DNA of 21,343 bases from an uncultured Veillonella sp. (GTDB lineage Bacteria > Bacillota > Negativicutes > Veillonellales > Veillonellaceae): NCBI GenBank assembly GCA_900550455.1, contig URSE01000013.1:1-21343 (forward strand). The letters run 5' to 3'. Below the pieces are notes generated by a model. It did not search any database. It had not been told where the DNA came from and saw only the letters and a program-made list of their open reading frames with translations. Position numbers and translations under genes: made by a program. Shown piece after piece: positions 1 through 6,715 of the stretch. Each line of letters begins with the position of its first letter. Position 1 is the first letter of the stretch.

Positions 1-18
1 TTAAGTAGATATAAGTAT

Positions 19-24
19 TATACT
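19..24 (+). promoter_or_regulatory. Candidate -10 element of queF
   Basis: The hexamer TATACT matches the sigma-70/SigA -10 consensus at five of six positions. It lies about 30 nt upstream of the ATG at 54. Transcription would begin near 31, which leaves a short leader that still contains the GAGG ribosome binding site. A -35 element at normal spacing would fall outside the window, so the assignment rests on the -10 alone. Confidence 0.35.
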
Positions 25-53
25 ATAGGATAAAATTGACAAGCGAGGTTATC

Positions 54-551
54 ATGAGCAGCGGTCGCAGCACAGAAGAATTAGCCGGCGTTCACGCCCT
101 TGGCCATACCACAGACTACCCAACAGATTACGCCCCTCAAGTATTGGAGGCCTTCCAAAATAAACACCCAGAAAACGACTATTTCGTTAAATTCAACTGT
201 CCAGAATTTACTTCCCTCTGCCCTATGACAGGGCAACCGGACTTTGCCACCATCTATATCTCCTATGTACCGGACCAAAAGATGGTAGAGTCCAAATCCC
301 TCAAACTCTACCTTTTCTCCTTCCGCAACCATGGGGACTTCCACGAGGACTGCATCAATATCATCATGAAAGATTTGATCAAACTCATGGACCCTAAGTT
401 CATCGAAGTATGGGGCAAGTTCACCCCACGAGGGGGTCTTTCCATCGATCCTTATGCCAACTATGGCAAACCAGGTACGGACTGGGAAAAGACGGCAAAA
501 GAACGCCTCCATTTCCACGATATGCAACCAGAACGGGTAGCCTATCGCTAA
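54..551 (+). CDS. queF: NADPH-dependent 7-cyano-7-deazaguanine (preQ0) reductase QueF, short type
   Basis: QueF reduces the nitrile of preQ0 to the amine of preQ1, the last free-base step before insertion into tRNA in queuosine synthesis. It is cytosolic. The 165-residue protein has the length of the unimodular Bacillus-type enzyme. The nucleophilic cysteine lies in the FTSLCPMTGQPD segment (Cys56, with the catalytic Asp63 seven residues on). The QueF signature ESKSLK begins near residue 79, followed by FRNHGDFHEDC around 90-100. An in-frame TTG at 36 would add six residues. I prefer ATG 54 because it has GAGG six bases upstream, gives the family-standard length, and leaves a usable leader after the candidate -10. 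The gene is the only plus-strand gene on the left side and ends in a strong hairpin terminator. Other queuosine genes, if linked, lie outside the window. Confidence 0.96.
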   Translation: MSSGRSTEELAGVHALGHTTDYPTDYAPQVLEAFQNKHPENDYFVKFNCPEFTSLCPMTGQPDFATIYISYVPDQKMVESKSLKLYLFSFRNHGDFHEDCINIIMKDLIKLMDPKFIEVWGKFTPRGGLSIDPYANYGKPGTDWEKTAKERLHFHDMQPERVAYR

Positions 552-553
552 TG

Positions 554-603
554 AAAAGGACCTAAGAACCAACACCAAGTGTGGGCTCTTAGGTCCTTTT
601 TTT
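554..603. terminator. Bidirectional intrinsic terminator between queF and the PHP phosphatase
   Basis: A perfect 14-bp inverted repeat (554-567 with 587-600, arms AAAAGGACCTAAGA / TCTTAGGTCCTTTT) is followed on the plus strand by seven T residues. On the minus strand the stem also runs into a T-rich end. It sits exactly between the two convergent genes, so it very likely stops transcription from both sides. Confidence 0.9.
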
Positions 604-612
604 ATTACTAAT

Positions 613-1530
613 CTATACATTTCCCTCTTCATGAGCCTCTGCTTGGGCATCCAAAATGGCTGCCCCCGGCCCCCATGTCTTCTGAAGAGCTAAGATGCTA
701 TGGGCATCAGACCCCACCACATAGGGAAGACCAAGCACATAGGCCATGCCTTGTATATAGCGGCTTGGATAGACCTCCCCACAATATTCCTTGGATAGAC
801 CGGCCAAGTTATAATCTAATTCCCGTCCTTGACTCTTAAGGGTCCGGAGAATTTCCAAAACTAGACCCTTAGACTTGTCATCTAAATCTGACTTCCAATG
901 GAAGTAGTGATTAAACTTCTTAATCCTATCTAGATGGCCAATACGCTTAGGTCGATAGGGGCCAAAGTCCGTCCTGACGCCCTTGAGGAGGGTCTCAAAA
1001 TAGCGCCCGTAAAGAAGATCTTGCTGATCAATCCAAGGGCCAAAGGCATTTTCAAATTCTTGAGGGCTATAGTCTAGACACCAGTAACCACCAGCCATAC
1101 CCTCCATAAAGTGAAGGGATAGGATATTATCCCCCGTCACAGGCCCATATTGGTCTAGGAAGGACCTAGTATAGGATTCAAAGCCAGGCAAGTAATCTAC
1201 TTCAAAACCTAAGGAAATATCAATGGCTTCGCCATATTCCTTTTGTAAATCGTTACCCAAGGCCAGATAGGTCTCCACCTGGTCCAGGGTAAGGGCTGCT
1301 GTATCTAGCGCCTTCTTATCCCCTAGATAGACCTTACTGAACTCGACTGGCAAGGGTGCGTGCTCGGTAAAGCAGATTTTTTCCAAATGCAGTTCAATGG
1401 CTTTTTCCACCATGAGGGCCGTCTTATCCCCCGACCCATGAGGGCACAATTCCGTATGGACGTGGCCATCCACCCGCCGATTGCGGTAGCGATTGATGCC
1501 AAAGACTTCTGCTTCCCTAGTACCTTTCAT
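613..1530 (-). CDS. hisJ: PHP-domain phosphatase, histidinol-phosphatase (HisJ/HisK) family
   Basis: The protein is a PHP-superfamily metal phosphoesterase, most like the HisJ type that dephosphorylates L-histidinol phosphate in histidine synthesis. Visible metal-site motifs are DGHVH (His23, His25), FTEHAP (Glu56, His57), GFEVDYLPG near 107-116, SLHF in the middle, and GSDAH near the C-terminus (Asp275, His277). With 305 residues it is somewhat longer than the roughly 270 residues usual for HisJ. A TTG at 1563 would add 11 residues, but the ATG at 1530 has a better placed GGGGAG site five bases upstream. The start lies 45 nt after the stop of the GNAT gene, so the two are probably co-transcribed. 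No other his gene is nearby, so the exact substrate is not proven by context; a general sugar- or polyol-phosphatase role is possible. Confidence 0.82.
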   Translation of the reverse strand: MKGTREAEVFGINRYRNRRVDGHVHTELCPHGSGDKTALMVEKAIELHLEKICFTEHAPLPVEFSKVYLGDKKALDTAALTLDQVETYLALGNDLQKEYGEAIDISLGFEVDYLPGFESYTRSFLDQYGPVTGDNILSLHFMEGMAGGYWCLDYSPQEFENAFGPWIDQQDLLYGRYFETLLKGVRTDFGPYRPKRIGHLDRIKKFNHYFHWKSDLDDKSKGLVLEILRTLKSQGRELDYNLAGLSKEYCGEVYPSRYIQGMAYVLGLPYVVGSDAHSILALQKTWGPGAAILDAQAEAHEEGNV

Positions 1531-1575
1531 AAAGACTCCCCTTGGGCTCAAAAGCCCACACAAAACTCCCTATAC

Positions 1576-2076
1576 TTAGACATAGAGGGCATACTCAACA
1601 GTATCCCTATATTGCCCCTGCTTAATACCCACTTCCCTAAGGGTACCTACATATTCAAAGCCAAAGGCTTCGTGTAATCGTTCACTGGCTTCATTGCCAG
1701 CGGTGATGACAGAGACGATGAGGTGAGTCCGGTCATCTCGGCGCCCCTCTTCAAGAATACTTGCTATCAACTTAGAGGCGATACCCTTACGGCGATAGTC
1801 AGGTCCTATATAGACGGACAATTCAACTGTAGATCGGTAGGCCTCCTTGGTTCGGTAGGCAGATAGGCTGGCATAACCTGCCACTTGTCCGTCTAGCTCA
1901 GCCACATAGAGGGGATGATTATCCACATTGTGAGCCTCAAACCAAAGAGTCCACTCATCCAAAGTACGTGGTTCCAAATCCAGAGTTGCCACACCATGAA
2001 TGACTTCGTAGTTATAAATATCCAAGAGGGCCGCGATATCAGCCTCTTGACCACGTCGAATTACAATCTCAGACAC
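1576..2076 (-). CDS. GNAT N-acetyltransferase, phosphinothricin/methionine-sulfone acetyltransferase-like
   Basis: This 166-residue protein is a full-length GNAT enzyme that would transfer acetyl from acetyl-CoA to an amine. The acetyl-CoA loop is clear as YRRKGIASKL (Arg95-x-x-Gly98-x-Ala100). The N-terminal pattern, in which an IYNYEV segment is followed by a TLDLEPRTLDEW stretch, and the C-terminal GFEYVGTLREVG stretch are typical of the Pat/YwnH group. That group acetylates phosphinothricin, methionine sulfoximine/sulfone or related amino acids. The start is GTG, preceded by AAGGAG eight bases upstream. It is the first gene of a likely two-gene unit with the PHP phosphatase and has its own extended -10 promoter. 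The physiological substrate cannot be told from sequence. Confidence 0.88.
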   Translation of the reverse strand: MSEIVIRRGQEADIAALLDIYNYEVIHGVATLDLEPRTLDEWTLWFEAHNVDNHPLYVAELDGQVAGYASLSAYRTKEAYRSTVELSVYIGPDYRRKGIASKLIASILEEGRRDDRTHLIVSVITAGNEASERLHEAFGFEYVGTLREVGIKQGQYRDTVEYALYV

Positions 2077-2106
2077 TGACTCTTCTCCTTATATCATAAT
2101 GCCTTA

Positions 2107-2115
2107 ATTATAGCA
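2107..2115 (-). promoter_or_regulatory. Extended -10 promoter of the GNAT-PHP unit
   Basis: On the minus strand this reads TGC followed by TATAAT, a perfect -10 hexamer with the TGN extension. It lies about 30 nt upstream of the GTG start. No good -35 is present at 16-18 nt, which is acceptable for an extended -10. The element begins just after the 3' arm of the terminator of the upstream ECF operon. Confidence 0.65.
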
Positions 2116-2188
2116 TAAAAGCCTAGAAGGCACAGTTTCCACCACCAAAGAAACAAATAGGCGTGTGAAAGCTAGCCCTCTAGGCTTT
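2116..2188 (-). terminator. Terminator at the end of the ECF transporter operon
   Basis: A 10-bp perfect inverted repeat (AAAGCCTAGA / TCTAGGCTTT, 2118-2127 with 2179-2188) extends to about 14 pairs with one G-U pair. The loop is long, about 43 nt. On the minus strand the stem is followed by only four T residues, so termination may be incomplete. It starts 14 nt after the stop codon of ecfT. Confidence 0.55.
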
Positions 2189-2201
2189 ATCTATGTGATG
2201 C

Positions 2202-2864
2202 TTAGAGCATGAGATAAGCGGTCAGTGCAATTAAAATTGCCATAATAGCATAATCCAAGCTGCCCGGCTTAACGGAGGTAGCAAAGGAGTGCCCCTTGCG
2301 ACCAAATCCTCTCAATTCCAATGAGAGAGCCATGTTCTCAGATTTGGATAAAGATTTTAAGAGAAGTGGTTGAATAACTGTCGCATAGGACTTGCACTTC
2401 TTAAAAATATTACCCTCCATAGAGAGACCTCGGCAAGATTGAGCTTCTTGTACAGCCCGACTTTCAGCGATAAAATCAGGTACAAATCGAAGAGCCGCTG
2501 TGAACATGAAGGCATAGGTATAAGGCATCTTACATTGGAGCACCAATGTAGCCGTCAAATCCTGCAACTTAGTAGTCGTCAAAAGCATGACAAAAAGAAG
2601 GGTCATACAGAGCATACGGCCCCCTACGACGATAGCCGATTCCCATTGGCCGGATACCAGCCATTGGATAAGCGCTAGAACAGCCGCAAAGAAGGCCAGA
2701 CCCAAGATGGCCTTCCGTTGCTTATAGAGGATGGTCGTAAAGGCCAAGAAAGCCAACTCTACCAAAGCCAAAATAAGCAAGTGGTGCCAGTCTTTCAAAA
2801 AGATTGCCCAAGCGGAAATAAGAAGGGTCATGAAGATTTTTGTAATCGGTACTAAACGTTCCAT
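2202..2864 (-). CDS. ecfT: ECF transporter transmembrane component EcfT (CbiQ family)
   Basis: EcfT is the membrane scaffold of energy-coupling-factor importers; it links the substrate-binding S subunit to the two ATPases. The 220-residue protein has several hydrophobic helices in the N-terminal half and one at the C-terminus. The two coupling-helix motifs are recognisable in their family positions: CRG in the AQSCRGL segment near residue 143, and the second Arg-Gly in LELRGFG near 185. GGAGG lies four bases before the ATG. The upstream ATPase gene ends nine bases before, its stop codon lying just inside the ribosome binding site, so translation is probably coupled. It is the last gene of a three-gene importer operon. 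Confidence 0.9.
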   Translation of the reverse strand: MERLVPITKIFMTLLISAWAIFLKDWHHLLILALVELAFLAFTTILYKQRKAILGLAFFAAVLALIQWLVSGQWESAIVVGGRMLCMTLLFVMLLTTTKLQDLTATLVLQCKMPYTYAFMFTAALRFVPDFIAESRAVQEAQSCRGLSMEGNIFKKCKSYATVIQPLLLKSLSKSENMALSLELRGFGRKGHSFATSVKPGSLDYAIMAILIALTAYLML

Positions 2865-2873
2865 AGGTCCTCC

Positions 2874-3686
2874 TTATTTACCAAATTTTTCAATCATAGA
2901 AGCGGTGAATTCATCCATGGAGGCACAATAGCCGAAACCAGGGATGGAGGCCGACAGACTGACACAAGCCGGCCGAGTTAGGCCCATGGCCAAGAGTTCT
3001 TGGTCGGAATGATTCGTAAAGAGCTCTTCTGGAGTTCCATCAAAGGCCTTGGTTTGGTTGCCCATGATAATGGCCCGCTTACAGTGAGCTGCCATGATTT
3101 CCATGTCATGTGTGATGAGGAGGATGGTAACCCCTTCCTTGTTAAGGGCTTCTAACAGTTCTATGAGTTCCCGTTTTTCTCGCCCATCTTGGCCCGATGT
3201 AGGTTCATCCAAGATCAAGATTTGTGGATTCATAGCTAGGGCAGAAGCGATAGCCACCCGTTGCTTATCCCCCCGGCGGAGGGTCGGTGGATACTGGCCG
3301 GCCAAAGGGCCAATGCCAGTCCGTTCGAGAGCAGACTCCACAACCCGTCTGGTATCATCCGACGATAACCCCATGGTTTCTGGACCGAAAGCTACCTCTT
3401 GCACAACTGTCGGACGGAACATTTGTCGGTCCGGTTGTTGGAATACATAGCCAATGTACTGGCCTCGCTCACTAGGAGGCGCTTGGGTAATATCCTGACC
3501 CTTATAGATAATATGGCCAGACTTAGGCTTTTCAAGGCCCACCAAAAGGCGCGTAATGGTCGTTTTCCCTGACCCATTACAACCACCAATAGCTATGAAC
3601 TCACCCTCTCCGATGGTAAAGCTAACGTCAGAGAAGACATCTTTATCCTTGGTATAACCAAATTGTAGGGATTTAACTTCTAGCAT
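2874..3686 (-). CDS. ecfA: ECF transporter ATPase with atypical signature motif
   Basis: This is one of the two ATPases that power the ECF importer. Walker A is GGCNGSGKT (34-42), the Q-loop is VFQQPDRQMF (Gln83/84), Walker B with the catalytic glutamate is ILILDE (156-161), and the switch histidine is His193 in LLITHD. The ABC signature is not LSGGQ but LRRGDKQR (136-143), while the flanking QRVAIASALA sequence is well kept, so this is a true substitution and not a frame error. In the assembled heterodimer this signature faces the ATP bound by the partner ATPase. The start codon overlaps the end of the upstream fused S-ATPase gene by one base, and the gene is followed directly by ecfT. A tail of about 70 residues after the nucleotide-binding domain contains three cysteines. 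Confidence 0.9.
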   Translation of the reverse strand: MLEVKSLQFGYTKDKDVFSDVSFTIGEGEFIAIGGCNGSGKTTITRLLVGLEKPKSGHIIYKGQDITQAPPSERGQYIGYVFQQPDRQMFRPTVVQEVAFGPETMGLSSDDTRRVVESALERTGIGPLAGQYPPTLRRGDKQRVAIASALAMNPQILILDEPTSGQDGREKRELIELLEALNKEGVTILLITHDMEIMAAHCKRAIIMGNQTKAFDGTPEELFTNHSDQELLAMGLTRPACVSLSASIPGFGYCASMDEFTASMIEKFGK

Positions 3687-5167
3687 TAGCCTTCACCTCC
3701 AAAGCTTTTCAAAGCAGCCTTGGCCCCTTCAATGGTCAACCATGGCTCATAGACTGGAACCCCGCCGCGACGGAGGTCCATAGATGCCTTGAAGAGAGAT
3801 GGCAAAGCATCCGTATAAATATTATGTTCGTACATATACTGTAGGGTTTCAGACAAAGACGCATCGCAAGCTACCCGGCCCTCTACCAAGAGGACCATGC
3901 GGTTCGCATATGGCAAGATAGCATGCAGATCATGATCGATAACTACCACGGTAATGCCATAATCCTTGTTGAGGGCCCCCACCAAGCGGTAGAGTTCTTC
4001 TGTCCCTTCTGGATCCAAGGAAGAAGTTGGTTCATCAAAGACCAAAATGGATGGGTTAGTCGCTAGAACGGAGGCGATGGCCAAGCGTTGCCGTTGACCT
4101 CCAGAGAGGGAGGAAATAGCCCGCTCTTCCATACCTGTAAGACCTACTTGTGCTAAGACTTCCTCCGTGCGAACCTTGATAGCATCTGCTTGGTAGCCTC
4201 GGTTTTCAAGAGCAAAGGCTACTTCTTCTTGAACGGTCATAGTCACTAATTGGGTGTCATAGTCGGCCAAGACCACGCCGATATGGTCAGCGATGGTGGG
4301 AATATCCACTTGGGTTGTCGCCAAGCCATCCACAAAGACCATACCCTTCATAAAGCCCCCGTAGAACTTAGGTACAGCCCCAGTCAAGGCCATACAGAGG
4401 GTAGATTTGCCACAACCAGCTGGTCCGGTGATAACCATAAAGTCCCCTTCTTGGATAGCTAGGTTGATATCCTCTAAAACAGGCTTCTTATGAGGATCAT
4501 AGGAGAAGGTCAGGTGCTCCACAGAAATCTTACCCGCTTGTGAAGGCTTCAATTCCAAGTTAGAATGGTCAGATTTTTCATGTTCTGCCAATTTTACAAG
4601 ACCTCGTTTAGCGAAGAGGTGCTTAGCAGGGTAGTACATAAGGGGTGCCGCCACAGCATTAACTACCGCCACGAGGAGAACGATAGGCCACATGCCCTTG
4701 AGATAGATATTCACATCTAACCCCATAACCTGCCAAAGAATGGTAATGAAGATAGCCCCAGAAATAACCGTCGTAATGAGGGTTAAGATAACTGGCCCTA
4801 TATCCAGCTTGCCAAAATAGCGTAGGCGCAAGCGCTCCAAGAGGTGCATGAGGAAGCAACAAGCCAAGGCCCCTACCGGCTCTGCTGCCAAGTTCCCATA
4901 AGGAAAGGCAGACTTAGAAGTAAGAACTCCCAAAAGGGCCACCGCTAGGCCAATCCCCAAGGTCTGTCTATAGGTAGGCCGGGTTAACATAATGGCCGCA
5001 CAATAGGCTGCAATAGGCCACGATGGAGTAATACCAGCCACACTTGGACTAATCAAGTGGAGGATTTCCCCCACCGCAACTAATAGGACGGTTACGGTAA
5101 TCCAACGGAACTGCCCGCCCTGTTCCTGACGATAGACCAAATCTCGCACATCAATTTTAGTGCTCAT
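3686..5167 (-). CDS. Fused ECF protein: TrpP-like S component + ATPase domain
   Basis: The 493-residue protein joins two parts. Residues about 20-185 form some six hydrophobic segments. Their motifs, such as LLVAVGEILHLI and the FPYGN segment near 88-92, resemble from memory the TrpP-type S component, which binds tryptophan. Residues about 213-490 are an ECF ATPase: Walker A GPAGCGKST (248-256), signature LSGGQRQR (354-361), Walker B ILVFDE (374-379) and switch His412. The Q-loop, normally VFQNPD, reads VLADYD, so the usual glutamine is Ala301. AAGGAGG lies eight bases before the ATG. The gene is first in the operon with a second ATPase and ecfT. No separate S-component gene is present, so the fused membrane part probably selects the substrate. 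Tryptophan or another aromatic compound is a guess from similarity. Confidence 0.82.
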   Translation of the reverse strand: MSTKIDVRDLVYRQEQGGQFRWITVTVLLVAVGEILHLISPSVAGITPSWPIAAYCAAIMLTRPTYRQTLGIGLAVALLGVLTSKSAFPYGNLAAEPVGALACCFLMHLLERLRLRYFGKLDIGPVILTLITTVISGAIFITILWQVMGLDVNIYLKGMWPIVLLVAVVNAVAAPLMYYPAKHLFAKRGLVKLAEHEKSDHSNLELKPSQAGKISVEHLTFSYDPHKKPVLEDINLAIQEGDFMVITGPAGCGKSTLCMALTGAVPKFYGGFMKGMVFVDGLATTQVDIPTIADHIGVVLADYDTQLVTMTVQEEVAFALENRGYQADAIKVRTEEVLAQVGLTGMEERAISSLSGGQRQRLAIASVLATNPSILVFDEPTSSLDPEGTEELYRLVGALNKDYGITVVVIDHDLHAILPYANRMVLLVEGRVACDASLSETLQYMYEHNIYTDALPSLFKASMDLRRGGVPVYEPWLTIEGAKAALKSFGGEG

Positions 5168-5196
5168 AGAATGGTCCTCCTTCCCTATACGAAAAT

Positions 5197-5224
5197 AGAC
5201 TAAGGCCTTACAAGACCTTAGTCT
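5197..5224 (-). terminator. Hairpin between yjdM and the ECF operon (terminator or attenuator)
   Basis: A perfect 9-bp stem (AGACTAAGG / CCTTAGTCT) with a 10-nt loop lies 12 nt after the yjdM stop. On the minus strand it is followed by ATTTT. It looks like a moderate intrinsic terminator. Only about 30 nt separate it from the ATG of the fused ECF gene, and no convincing promoter fits there. Confidence 0.6.
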
Positions 5225-5236
5225 GGTACATACAAT

Positions 5237-5575
5237 TTAGATCTTTTTAACGAATTCAGACTTTAAGGCCATAGCACCAAAACCATCAATCTTACAATCG
5301 ATATTGTGATCGCTATCAGCTACGAGGCGAATATTTTTAACTCGAGTACCTTGCTTTAAGGTAGAGGCCCCCTTCACCTTGAGGTCTTTGATGATGGTTA
5401 CAGTATCACCATCTTGTAGGACATTGCCATTAGCATCACGTACGAGCAAAGCTTCTGCCGCTGCGTCCGCATCTGCTTGTGTCCATTCGTAGCCGCACAT
5501 AGGGCATACGAGCATGTGCCCATCCTCGTAAGTATATGCCTCGTTACACTTTGGGCAGTTTGGTAATGTTGCCAT
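5237..5575 (-). CDS. yjdM: PhnA/YjdM family zinc-ribbon protein
   Basis: The protein belongs to the YjdM (old name PhnA) family of small proteins. These were once linked to phosphonoacetate hydrolysis, but their role in most bacteria is unsettled. With the ATG at 5575 it has 112 residues, the family's usual length. An N-terminal zinc ribbon is evident (Cys7-x2-Cys10 and Cys24-x2-Cys27), followed by the conserved C-terminal domain with DGDTVTIIKDLKVKG and the closing KSEFVKK. An upstream in-frame ATG at 5638 would add 21 residues that do not match the family, and the chosen ATG has GGAGG five bases before it. It probably has its own promoter and is followed by a hairpin before the ECF genes. 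Confidence 0.92.
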   Translation of the reverse strand: MATLPNCPKCNEAYTYEDGHMLVCPMCGYEWTQADADAAAEALLVRDANGNVLQDGDTVTIIKDLKVKGASTLKQGTRVKNIRLVADSDHNIDCKIDGFGAMALKSEFVKKI

Positions 5576-5609
5576 GTCTTCCTCCAAAAGAAATAAATAC
5601 ATTGCCTCT

Positions 5610-5615
5610 ATTGTA
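5610..5615 (-). promoter_or_regulatory. Candidate -10 element of yjdM
   Basis: The minus strand reads TACAAT, a five-of-six match to the -10 consensus, about 35 nt upstream of the ATG at 5575. No good -35 hexamer is seen at 16-18 nt, so confidence is modest. Confidence 0.4.
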
Positions 5616-5660
5616 TCAAATTTTCTTGACATTTTCATCTGAAAGTCCCTCTAAACAAGC

Positions 5661-5701
5661 TAAAAGCCCCTAGGAAGATAGATGCTATCTCCCGAGGGGC
5701 T
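5661..5701 (-). terminator. Terminator of the polysaccharide deacetylase gene
   Basis: A long hairpin pairs AGCCCCT (5665-5671) with AGGGGCT (5695-5701). The stem continues inward through GG/CC and AGATAG/CTATCT with two mismatches to a 3-nt loop. On the minus strand it runs into TTTT. It lies about 30 nt after the deacetylase stop codon. Confidence 0.8.
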
Positions 5702-5732
5702 AGGCGCAAAAAGTGAAACAATAGGATTGGTT

Positions 5733-6596
5733 TTAGAAAAGAGGCACCATCTTAGCTAGGTCAGGATGGCCAGAATCCCTAAGCTGATCCCGCCAGGACC
5801 AGAGAGCATCTACCACCGCAGGATAGTGAAGGCGGATGAGGAAACTGTAATAAGTGACATCATTTTCAAAAATCGCTAAACGGTTGAGCTTGTAAAGGTC
5901 ATCACCTGGTTGCACATTGCCTGGTGCTACTGTAAAGGCCATCTTATAGTTAGCCGCTTGAGCCGCATTGCGGACAGCCTCATTATTATAACCACCAGGA
6001 TAGGCTAGGTAATCCACCGAATGGCCCACCACAGCCTCAACAGCCTGCTTGCCCTTAACCAGCTCTGAATACAGCTCTCCTTCTGGAATGTCTGGCAAGC
6101 GACGGTGAGTATAGGTATGACCTTCTACAATAAACCCATTAGCATCCATAGCCCGCAGTTGGTCAGCCGTCACGAAACGAGGACTCTTATTGATATCGTC
6201 TCCTATCATAAAAAGGGTGGCAGTAAAGCCATGTTGTTTAAGAATAGGTAGAACGTTTTCGTAGTTATCGATATAGCCATCATCAAAGGTAATGACGACT
6301 GGCTTGTCTGGCAGTTCGGCCTCCTCTGTCAAATAAGCATAAAGTTGGTCCACGCTAATGGTATGGAAGCCATGGGAGGCCAAGTAGTCCATTTGTTCCC
6401 TAAAGGTCTTAGTGGGAATCGTTAAAGGGGTCACATACTTATCATTGACCTGATGATAGTTGAGAACTGGTACCCCCACTACCTTATAGGACCTAGATCC
6501 ATACCAGGCAGCCACAGCAATTCCCCCTACTAGGAGACTTAAGATAATAAGGGCGATGACAAGGCGGAGAGTCCACCGTTTAGCTCTTTGAATCAT
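5733..6596 (-). CDS. Membrane-anchored polysaccharide deacetylase (NodB homology domain, CE4)
   Basis: CE4 enzymes remove acetyl groups from N-acetylated glycans such as peptidoglycan, chitin or poly-GlcNAc, using a metal. From the ATG at 6596 the protein has 287 residues: a basic N-terminus, one transmembrane helix (about 10-32), then an extracytoplasmic NodB domain. Visible motifs are TFDDGY (103-108, with the metal and base aspartates), the metal-binding HTYTH (160-164), and AYPGGYNN (about 198-205). The NYHQV stretch before the domain is typical of the PgaB/IcaB-like branch. Two more in-frame ATGs lie upstream (6602, 6620). I chose 6596 because AGGTG stands six bases before it, but this ribosome site is weak. 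No partner glycan-synthesis genes are nearby, so the substrate is open; cell-wall glycan is most likely. Confidence 0.88.
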   Translation of the reverse strand: MIQRAKRWTLRLVIALIILSLLVGGIAVAAWYGSRSYKVVGVPVLNYHQVNDKYVTPLTIPTKTFREQMDYLASHGFHTISVDQLYAYLTEEAELPDKPVVITFDDGYIDNYENVLPILKQHGFTATLFMIGDDINKSPRFVTADQLRAMDANGFIVEGHTYTHRRLPDIPEGELYSELVKGKQAVEAVVGHSVDYLAYPGGYNNEAVRNAAQAANYKMAFTVAPGNVQPGDDLYKLNRLAIFENDVTYYSFLIRLHYPAVVDALWSWRDQLRDSGHPDLAKMVPLF

Positions 6597-6626
6597 ATAC
6601 ATAACACCTGTTAAACACATAGAAGC

Positions 6627-6644
6627 GAGCCATACTTATGGCTC
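6627..6644. repeat. 18-bp palindrome upstream of the deacetylase
   Basis: GAGCCATA is followed by its exact complement TATGGCTC with two bases between. It lies about 30-50 nt upstream of the chosen deacetylase start and could be an operator or an RNA hairpin in the leader. There is no T tract after it on the minus strand, so it does not look like a terminator. Confidence 0.5.
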
Positions 6645-6656
6645 CTACAATACTAG

Positions 6657-6691
6657 AAAAAAGGTAGGTCCCCAAATTCACAAACAACCTA
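6657..6691 (-). terminator. Possible weak terminator of the M20 peptidase gene
   Basis: On the minus strand TAGGTT pairs with GACCTA (6 bp including one wobble) across a 15-nt loop, and the stem is followed closely by six T residues. The position, about 25 nt after the peptidase stop, fits, but the stem is short. Confidence 0.35.
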
Positions 6692-6715
6692 TAGGCTACT
6701 TAGAAATAAAGAACC

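Noticed and set aside
36..53. Upstream TTG start for queF
   Set aside because: It would add six residues to a protein that already has the standard length from ATG 54, and the candidate -10 would leave it almost no leader.
81..650. 189-codon open frame on the minus strand opposite queF
   Set aside because: It covers queF and the terminator on the opposite strand. The translated sequence shows no family motif, while queF has every hallmark residue.
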